From Mycobacterium sp. D16R12 (GTDB lineage Bacteria > Actinomycetota > Actinomycetes > Mycobacteriales > Mycobacteriaceae), in the NCBI RefSeq assembly GCF_002013465.1, contig NZ_MAFC01000025.1:124001-188000 (forward strand): DNA of 64,000 nucleotides, in the 5' to 3' direction. The notes beneath the pieces were generated by a model. The model worked only from the letters and a program-made list of their open reading frames with translations, searched no databases and was not told the DNA's origin. The translations under genes and the position numbers were made by a program. Within the stretch, counting starts at the first letter, position 1. Every line of letters begins with the position of its first letter. Positions 60,301 through 64,000 of this stretch are shown here, in pieces.

Positions 60301-60812
60301 TTCTCGATTCGGTCGGGCTGCGCCGCCTCAACATGGATCTCGGCGCGGCGCTCATGCACGAGTGCACCCGTTTCCAGCTTCCGCATGTCGCCATCGCGGG
60401 CGTCGACTGGGGGGTCTTGCGCACTCCGCTGCCCTCGACGGCCAAGAGCACGCGCTTCGCGCATCTGTCCGCCGAGGCCGCCGCGGTGTCCAACGAACAG
60501 GCTGCCTTCCGCGCGGCGGTATTGGCACTGCCGGAGGAAGAACGCGGCCCGATGGTCACCAAGGAACTGGCCAAGGAGCTCGCCAACGTGCTCAAGGTTG
60601 ATGTGGACAGCATCGACCCCACCGGGCCGATCGCCGATTTGGGGATCGACTCCCTCATGGCCGTGGAGTTCGCCGCCCGTGCCGGAAAGCAGTTGAACAT
60701 CCAGATCAGTGCGTTCCAGTTCACCCCCGACCTCACCCTCGAGGCCGTCGGTGCCCGCGTCGCACTACTCATTGCGCAAGGGGTCGGCGACCCCGAGCAC
60801 GACGCGATATAG
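54399..60812 (+). CDS. Single-module, fully reducing type I polyketide synthase (KS-AT-DH-ER-KR-ACP)
   Basis: 2137 residues. Start TTG 54399 has AGGAGAGG 9-16 bases upstream. KS: Cys175 (TVDTACSSSLVTTH), His310 (EAHGTGTS) and His350 (NNFGHTEAAAG). AT: Ser633 (VVGHSVGEVAAAY) with VPYHSQLMDP at the specificity site, not decisive for malonyl or methylmalonyl. DH: His937 (LPDHTVLGSVVLPG). ER: IHGAAGGMGMGAVQIAVNMG near residue 1577. KR: LISGGFGGFGLATARSLARA near 1780, with Tyr near 1924. ACP: Ser2085 (DLGIDSLMAVEFAAR). It has the domain order of mycocerosate-type iterative synthases, which extend an acyl starter to a saturated, often methyl-branched chain. A thioesterase gene follows 9 bases later; no FadD or PapA gene is adjacent. 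All active-site residues are intact. Confidence 0.93.
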   Translation: MVAVAIIGIGCRFPGGIEDAESFWEFVLRRGDAVADIPKDRWDADKYYDPDPDTPGRMYTRRGSFLTQGFRRFDADFFGISHREAAVLDPQQRLLLETSWEALDDAGIAGKALGGKVGTFIGGFMNDNMVSRALARNLEKINNFAAFSASQTLLSNRIAHALDLWGPSMTVDTACSSSLVTTHLAVRAVAGGECDVALAGGVNAMFQPETFITMCKGRFLAADGRCKSFDAAADGYGRGEGVGVVVLKNLEQAQRDGDRIYAVIRGSGVNQDGRTIALPVPNPVSQQRLAEQVLEEAGVDPALVGYIEAHGTGTSVGDPLEAEALGHSYGQAAGRAQPLLIGSVKNNFGHTEAAAGVAGLIKAALTVQRRTILPQVVLDKLNPAIPFDELGIRIPTEVQTYPDLGAPAYAAVNSFGYGGTNAHVLVEEPPAPVAALPVRDSIRIFPVSARSGAALHEVAGRYAKLLTPEKGTGDAQGTVGAVSDEAAQRLKTAVTGRRAQHYLRKGFIYRDADDLLAQLNSYAESDEAAPARALVEGISDPVFVFSGMGPQWWGMARDLLERPGAFRDAAAEIDAVFQEVSGWSVIAELLRTEADSRVSRTEIAQPANFLVQAALAKHLQQFGVRPTAVVGHSVGEVAAAYVSGALSLRDAVTVSFHRSRLQAKTAGSGGMLAVGLDADEAQRRIARFGSAVCVAAINSAAATTLSGDSKALQALHDELAEDGVFARMLHVEVPYHSQLMDPILGELAAALAGLAPHQADVPLYSTVTGEMTDGEAFADADYWLKNVRESVLFAKAIDTLIDDRYRVFLELGPHPVLLGNIRESFVRHSVSGAAVSTLHREQDDEQSVLQAVTDLYAVGAIDAPGEADLYTNGSIPHMDLPKYPWSQEELWEEDPLTLRARYGDADRFALLGDRAEALTPQWEVTLAPANLPWLPDHTVLGSVVLPGTAYLDAALSAVRQRSGRGQAGLDSVVFAVPLVVAEHDAPITRLTVDEPTKRFTVNGRSAHTQLWTAHANGRLVEANLGTLRIDVPRSEHDTIFDGADVYKGLAAVGLSYGPAFQRIQSARIGSAGCIAQLASPEAVPEPGVTPKHAVHPALADAALQCIAVLLAARPELDIPPTAHIPASVDRVRLYHEVPEDPIAVVEITSTQPLRANAYLASPDGDVALAMTGVTLRPVGSASDPLSELEQYFYEPSWEPFDEEPEGQEGQRVPVPVAAARPANAIVEIGDVTAAVAEGARRAARAGVAIRRAEAQQGADLAEAFGEALHADTFLRVLVTVGSGKSSVENLHQLVVVAQALRTVLEAETERGVVNPDVQVVVVSTHAFLAPGDRGLVLDQATLVGARRVLANEQHPAKWSLVDLSDSVTADEVAAEISAMNRAEEVAVRAGVRWTQRMRRSLSELVAPWEETFEPTDPEVAYEVQIPDTRTLKDIALRACDRVEPGPRQVEVRVETLGLNYKDPLKILGILTERELGETYFKLEPGMEGFGVVTRVGSAVTELRVGESIAVAERGLLRRYLTFDLDGGAAWERIEEEHLQREDFDPLAVGSGVPFFTAGYAFYKLADLQPGETVLIHGAAGGMGMGAVQIAVNMGAVVYATAGSEERRHAALELGATAAFDSRSVGFVDDILRITEGRGVDVIYNSLPGEMIAQNFAVAGEFCRIIEIGKADIYFGGAMDLKPFSGNLSFHAIDMDRMLRLRPETFRELRRECTEMLTSGKLTPLPFTRFPIDEVVGAFEAVFRAAHMGRIVLDLRDQAPKLLPRKPEPAPVRPGHSYLISGGFGGFGLATARSLARAGATHLILAGRSGATTEVARAQIEALRAADVDVWEERIDISDYDQVADLVAKVEASGHPLRGVFHAAAVAHDEVLADISAESLYKVFGPKVEGALNLDRATREHDVPLDHFVLYSSISGLIGIVPQLTYAAANSTLDGLAQARHAAGLPALSVSWGAMSGGGMAEVEAIVKFLDSVGLRRLNMDLGAALMHECTRFQLPHVAIAGVDWGVLRTPLPSTAKSTRFAHLSAEAAAVSNEQAAFRAAVLALPEEERGPMVTKELAKELANVLKVDVDSIDPTGPIADLGIDSLMAVEFAARAGKQLNIQISAFQFTPDLTLEAVGARVALLIAQGVGDPEHDAI

Positions 60813-60821
60813 GAGATCCGC

Positions 60822-61607
60822 GTGACCGTTGCGACTCCGCTTCAATGTTGGTGGTGGCCCAGGGCTTATCAACCGTCCCTGCCCACCGTCCTGTTCTTTC
60901 CGGGCGCCGGGGCCAATCACGCCGGTGAGCAACACCTGGTCCCGCATCTGGCGGGAGTGAACTTCGGGGTGTGGCGGATGCCGGGGCGCAGCACCCGGTC
61001 GACCGAGCCGTCGCCGGAGAGTCTGCGCGCGCTGTCGGAGGAGTGCGCGTCGGCGATCATCGGGCTCGGTTGCCGTCGACCGGTCCTCGCGGGGAAGAGT
61101 TTCGGCGGGCTGTTCGGCTACACGGTGTGTCAGGCGTTGGAGTCACGGGATTTCGCCGTGGGCCGGTTCGTCCCCGTGGTGAGTGGGCATCCGTCCCTAT
61201 GGCGAATGGATGCTCTCTACGCCAAGACCCGGGGCCATAACCCGAAACAACACGCGCTCTGGAGGCTCACCAATGATGAGCAGCGCGGGGCGTGGCCGCC
61301 GAAGAAGATAGCCGATGAGTCGCTGCTGGAGCAGGCGCGTCTGCATGCGGTGATCGATTTCAGTCTTGGCCTGCAATCGATTTCGCGCCGCCGGATCAAG
61401 ACGCCGATCACCGAGGTGAGCGCAAAGGACGACGAGGTGATTCCGAAATTTGCGCCGCCGCGCCGATGGGCCCCGTACACGAAGGGGGAGTTCACGAGCA
61501 TCCTCGTGACAGGCGGGCACTACTTCTATTGGTCGAATCCGCAGGCCTTGGCGACGATCTTGACGCACGAGGCGGAGCTGGCTCTCGGCGGCTCGTACTC
61601 CTACTAG
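60822..61607 (+). CDS. Alpha/beta-hydrolase thioesterase linked to the PKS
   Basis: 261 residues from GTG 60822, with AGGAG 7-11 bases upstream. The fold is a type II thioesterase: oxyanion region TVLFFPGAGANHAGEQH, nucleophile Ser93 (VLAGKSFGGLFGY), Asp in EVSAKDDEVIPK and His in TGGHYFYWSN. Such enzymes release or edit chains on PKS carrier proteins. It is directly coupled to the PKS gene (9-base gap). The C-terminus ends Gly-Gly-Ser-Tyr-Ser-Tyr. It may release the chain as an acid or pass it to the exporter side; that is inference. Confidence 0.85.
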   Translation: MTVATPLQCWWWPRAYQPSLPTVLFFPGAGANHAGEQHLVPHLAGVNFGVWRMPGRSTRSTEPSPESLRALSEECASAIIGLGCRRPVLAGKSFGGLFGYTVCQALESRDFAVGRFVPVVSGHPSLWRMDALYAKTRGHNPKQHALWRLTNDEQRGAWPPKKIADESLLEQARLHAVIDFSLGLQSISRRRIKTPITEVSAKDDEVIPKFAPPRRWAPYTKGEFTSILVTGGHYFYWSNPQALATILTHEAELALGGSYSY

Positions 61608-61627
61608 CCGCCGAGGCCGGCGTCGTA

Positions 61628-61993
61628 CTACGGGGTTTCGCGCTGGCAGTCCGGGCCGGTGTACTGCCAGTTCGGGTTGCTCGAGTATTCGCAACCCGGA
61701 CCCACGTACTTCCAGTTCGGGGCCGGTGCCGGCAGTCGCCCGCCTTCGCCCTGCCAGTTTCGGCCTGAATACCGCCAACCCCAGGCGTCGAACCAGTTGT
61801 CGGGGTTGACGCAGCCCTCCATGGTTCCAGGTCCCCACGGGGGCGGGGGTGAGGGATACGGTCCGTTAAAGCACACATCCGCGGGGGCGGGGGTCGGCTG
61901 CGCCGACGCCGGGCCCGCGTTGATGACAGCGACCGGAGCGGCGATAACACCCGCTGCTAACACGGCCTGCCCAAGCTTGATGATCTTTTTCAT
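61628..61993 (-). CDS. Small secreted Pro/Trp/Cys-containing protein
   Basis: 121 residues. The Sec signal peptide of about 31 residues (MKKIIKLGQAVLAAGVIAAP, cleavage after PASA) is followed by a short mature part rich in Pro, Gly, Trp and Asn with four Cys (DVCFNGPY, EGCVNPDN, GPGCEYS, GPDCQRE), likely two disulfides. Two related WKYVGPGC / WQYTGPDC units end it, suggesting an internal repeat. It is convergent with the thioesterase gene. The function is unknown; small secreted proteins of this style are common in mycobacteria. Confidence 0.75.
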   Translation of the reverse strand: MKKIIKLGQAVLAAGVIAAPVAVINAGPASAQPTPAPADVCFNGPYPSPPPPWGPGTMEGCVNPDNWFDAWGWRYSGRNWQGEGGRLPAPAPNWKYVGPGCEYSSNPNWQYTGPDCQRETP

Positions 61994-62221
61994 CGCACAA
62001 CCTCCGACGTTGGATGCCGCTGTGATTCCGCAAGATTAGCGCACCGTCGCGCGTTTTCTCGGTAATTGTGGTAATTGCGCTCGTTGGCATATCGCCATGC
62101 GGAACTGCATCTATCGCGCCCGCGCTACCAGCCGATCGGTTCGCTGATCCAGACCGCGTCCACTGGGCCGACAGCTCACCGCGCACAGGCGGGAACCGGG
62201 TCACCACTACGCTGCTGACAC

Positions 62222-62551
62222 GTGGCACGTCGCAAACACGCTCAGCCCTGCAAGTGGTGCGGGCGCGAAGTCGATGACGCAGAGCTGGGCCGCCGACGCC
62301 AATATTGTCGCCAATCCTGCCGTCAGCGCGCGTATGAACAGCGCGCGGCGGTCAAGGGCACCTCGGTGCCCGCGGATGCCGTGGTGCTGACCGCCGACGA
62401 GGCGACCGATCTGGCCGATCGGGTGTATCAGGCGCGGTGCGCGGCCGAGGATGTCGCGACGGCCGTCGAGGAGGGTGCGACCCACGACGAGCTGCGCCAG
62501 TTGTGCGAGGAACTGCTGCGCACCACCAAGGCCGCCGACGGCTGGCGCTAG
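62222..62551 (+). CDS. Small zinc-ribbon protein
   Basis: 109 residues from GTG 62222, with a TACGCT 8 bases upstream that fits a leaderless start. The N-terminus has CKWC (Cys10, Cys13) and CRQSC (Cys29, Cys33), a C-x2-C-x15-C-x3-C zinc site, with a basic segment QRAYEQRAAVK after it. The rest is acidic and helical. Such actinobacterial proteins are often annotated as hypothetical or DNA-binding. Nothing else is known from context; it lies between the secreted-protein gene and a second importer. Confidence 0.7.
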   Translation: MARRKHAQPCKWCGREVDDAELGRRRQYCRQSCRQRAYEQRAAVKGTSVPADAVVLTADEATDLADRVYQARCAAEDVATAVEEGATHDELRQLCEELLRTTKAADGWR

Positions 62552-62644
62552 CCTCTGCAGTTCGCGCAGGTGGGGAAGCCCCGTCGAATCAGCGCGATAT
62601 TAAGTCTTCACGGAATCCAAACGCGCCCATAGTTTGTCAACACC

Positions 62645-62662
62645 TGTCGATACCTTGTCGAT
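62645..62662 (+). promoter_or_regulatory. Direct repeat upstream of the second sulfonate-type importer
   Basis: TGTCGAT occurs at 62645-62651 and 62656-62662, 11 bp (one helix turn) apart and 16-33 bases before the GTG. It is a candidate activator or repressor site. A TTGTCA (62634-62639) could be a -35, but no good -10 is visible. Confidence 0.35.
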
Positions 62663-62677
62663 GCTAGCTGCCGACCC

Positions 62678-63532
62678 GTGAGGATTCCCGAGCTTTTCAT
62701 GACCACCCGCAATACGTTGGTGGCCGCCGCCGCGACTGACACCGACGCCCCGATATCCACTCCGTCCCGGCGGGAGTGGATCCTCAACCGGCGCTGGGAG
62801 ATCATTCGATTTCTTTCGCCGTTCGTGGTGCTGCTCATCTGGCAAGCGGGGAGTGCCTGGGGGCTGATCGATCCGGATATCCTGCCGGCACCATCAACGA
62901 TCGCGCATGCCGGAATCGAGTTGGTCGGCAATGGCCAGCTCGCCGAGGCGCTGCGGGTCTCCGGAATCCGCGCCGCCGAAGGACTGCTGCTGGGTGGCCT
63001 GGTAGGCGTGGTGCTGGGCGCGGCAGTGGGGTTGTCGCGGCTTGTCGATGCCGTGGTGGACCCGACCATGCAGATGATCCGGGCGCTGCCGCACCTCGGA
63101 CTCATTCCGCTGTTCATCCTGTGGTTCGGCATCGGTGAGCTTCCCAAGGTGCTGATGGTAGCTCTCGGGGCGGCCTTCCCGCTGTACCTCAACACCACCT
63201 CGGCGATCCGGCAGGTGGACCCCAAACTGTTCGAAACCGCACAGGTACTTGGCTTTTCGTTTTGGCAGCGGTTGCGGGTTATCGTCATACCCAGTGCGAC
63301 TCCGCAGGTGCTTGTCGGGTTGCGGCAATCCCTGGCGCTGTCCTGGCTGACGCTCATCGTCGCCGAGCAGATCAACGCCGACGCCGGGGTGGGTTTCCTC
63401 ATCAACAATGCGCGCGATTTCCTGCGTATCGACGTCATCATCTTCGGACTTGTCGTCTACGCGCTGTTGGGCATTGTCACGGACGCCATTGTGCGTGTGC
63501 TGGAACGGCGTGCGCTGCGGTACCGATCATGA
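62678..63532 (+). CDS. ABC transporter permease, sulfonate/taurine type (second system)
   Basis: 284 residues from GTG 62678; ATG 62699 (MTTRNTLVAAAATDTD) is an alternative. About six transmembrane segments (FLSPFVVLLIWQAGSAWGLI, GLLLGGLVGVVLGAAVGLSR) and the coupling loop FETAQVLGFSFWQRLRVIVI mark a TauC/SsuC-type permease. It is paralogous to the permease at 13966. The ATPase follows after 10 bases; the binding protein is presumably beyond the window. Confidence 0.87.
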   Translation: MRIPELFMTTRNTLVAAAATDTDAPISTPSRREWILNRRWEIIRFLSPFVVLLIWQAGSAWGLIDPDILPAPSTIAHAGIELVGNGQLAEALRVSGIRAAEGLLLGGLVGVVLGAAVGLSRLVDAVVDPTMQMIRALPHLGLIPLFILWFGIGELPKVLMVALGAAFPLYLNTTSAIRQVDPKLFETAQVLGFSFWQRLRVIVIPSATPQVLVGLRQSLALSWLTLIVAEQINADAGVGFLINNARDFLRIDVIIFGLVVYALLGIVTDAIVRVLERRALRYRS

Positions 63533-63542
63533 AAGGCACATC

Positions 63543-64000
63543 ATGACAGCGGTTTTCGAGGTCACCGAACTGTCGCGGCAGTCCGCTGTACCGGCAGCCG
63601 AGCTTGCGTCGGTCACCAAATGGTACGGACGTAACCGCGTTCTCGACGACGTCTCACTGCGGGTCGGACGTGGCGAGATCGTCGCACTGGTGGGCCGCAG
63701 TGGCTCGGGTAAGTCGACGGTGCTCAGGGTGCTGTCCGGATTGGCCGGCGACCATGAGGGGGAACGCGAGGTGCAGGGCGCTCCCGCGGTGGCCTTCCAG
63801 GAGCCGCGACTGTTCCCGTGGCGCTCGGTGCGCGACAACGTGCTGTACGGACTCACCCGCACCAAGTTGTCCAAGACGGAAGCACTTTCCCGCGTCGACC
63901 GGGCCCTTGATGAGGTGGGGCTTGCCGACAAGGCACAAGCCTGGCCGCTGACGCTCTCGGGCGGGCAGGCGCAACGCGTGTCTCTGGCGCGTGCGCTTGT
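63543..64000 (+). CDS. ABC transporter ATP-binding protein (partial, SsuB/TauB-like)
   Basis: 152 codons are visible from ATG 63543 before the window ends. Walker A is VGRSGSGKST, the Q-loop region AVAFQEPRLFPWRSV is SsuB/TauB-like, and the signature SGGQAQRVSLARAL is reached at the edge. AAAGG precedes the start. It completes the core of a second sulfonate/taurine-type importer, with the 3' part and any binding protein outside the window. Confidence 0.88.
   Translation, partial: MTAVFEVTELSRQSAVPAAELASVTKWYGRNRVLDDVSLRVGRGEIVALVGRSGSGKSTVLRVLSGLAGDHEGEREVQGAPAVAFQEPRLFPWRSVRDNVLYGLTRTKLSKTEALSRVDRALDEVGLADKAQAWPLTLSGGQAQRVSLARAL

Noticed and set aside
54399..60812. Pks12 orthologue
   Set aside because: Although near rbpA and ppm1, it has one KS-AT-DH-ER-KR-ACP module rather than the two of Pks12, and it is followed by a thioesterase.
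1..64000. tRNA, rRNA, CRISPR arrays, insertion sequences or prophage
   Set aside because: I looked for cloverleaf-like intergenic sequence, regular spaced repeats, transposases and integrases and saw none. No gap is large enough for an rRNA operon.

Overview
The window is one continuous, very gene-dense stretch of a high-GC actinobacterial chromosome. Gene content, order and sequence point to a rapidly growing mycobacterium of the Mycobacteroides abscessus/chelonae type. The pupylation/proteasome genes, mycothiol- and F420-linked enzymes, an MmpS/MmpL pair, RbpA, Ppm1 and type VII-secretion-like proteins all fit this. The central and right-hand parts follow the gene neighbourhood known in M. 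tuberculosis from about Rv2050 to Rv2115, interrupted by lineage-specific islands. I see no tRNA, rRNA, CRISPR array, insertion sequence or phage genes. No intergenic gap exceeds about 250 bases.

Layout. 1-2.5 kb: a broken SAM methyltransferase gene, a mycothiol-dependent isomerase-fold protein and a membrane protein. 2.5-8.5 kb: a SigL-type ECF sigma factor and its zinc anti-sigma factor, then a tightly coupled four-gene cluster (ThDP enzyme, SRPBCC-like protein, KAS III-like synthase, PLP aminotransferase). The sigma gene and the cluster carry identical promoter hexamers (TGAACC, 16 bp, CGTGTA), so the cluster is probably SigL-driven. A long hairpin closes it. 8.7-12.2 kb: dop-pup-prcB-prcA. 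12.3-21.2 kb: an accessory block with an orphan EspC/EspB-like pair, a TauABC-like importer, a 61-residue protein, an ankyrin protein, an amidase and a glycosyltransferase. This block separates prcA from pafA.

21.3-32 kb: pafA, pafBC, tatA, tatC, helY, a DUF4333 protein, a 5'-3' exonuclease and pepE. 32-43 kb: an F420-type reductase, an SDR and the aerobic cobalamin genes cobL-cobM-cobK (plus strand) converging on cobG-cobH-cobIJ (minus strand), with cobN divergent from cobG. 43-49.6 kb: two tandem F420-type PPOX proteins, fxsA, an amidohydrolase, lnt and ppm1 (separate genes here), an SDR and rbpA. 49.8-61.6 kb: a lipid-type locus with a single-module reducing polyketide synthase and a thioesterase, divergent from mmpS-mmpL and a methyltransferase. 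61.6-64 kb: a secreted protein, a zinc-ribbon protein and the start of a second TauBC-like importer, cut by the window end.

Many genes look leaderless: a TANNNT-like -10 hexamer lies 6-8 bases before the start codon of dop, pafA, pafB, pepE, the Rv2073c-like SDR, both PPOX genes and the SigL-driven cluster. Several start choices rest on this. Most other genes are coupled by 4-base ATGA or GTGA overlaps. The most promising undescribed system is the SigL-linked four-gene cluster, followed by the PKS/MmpL locus and the orphan EspC/EspB-like pair.
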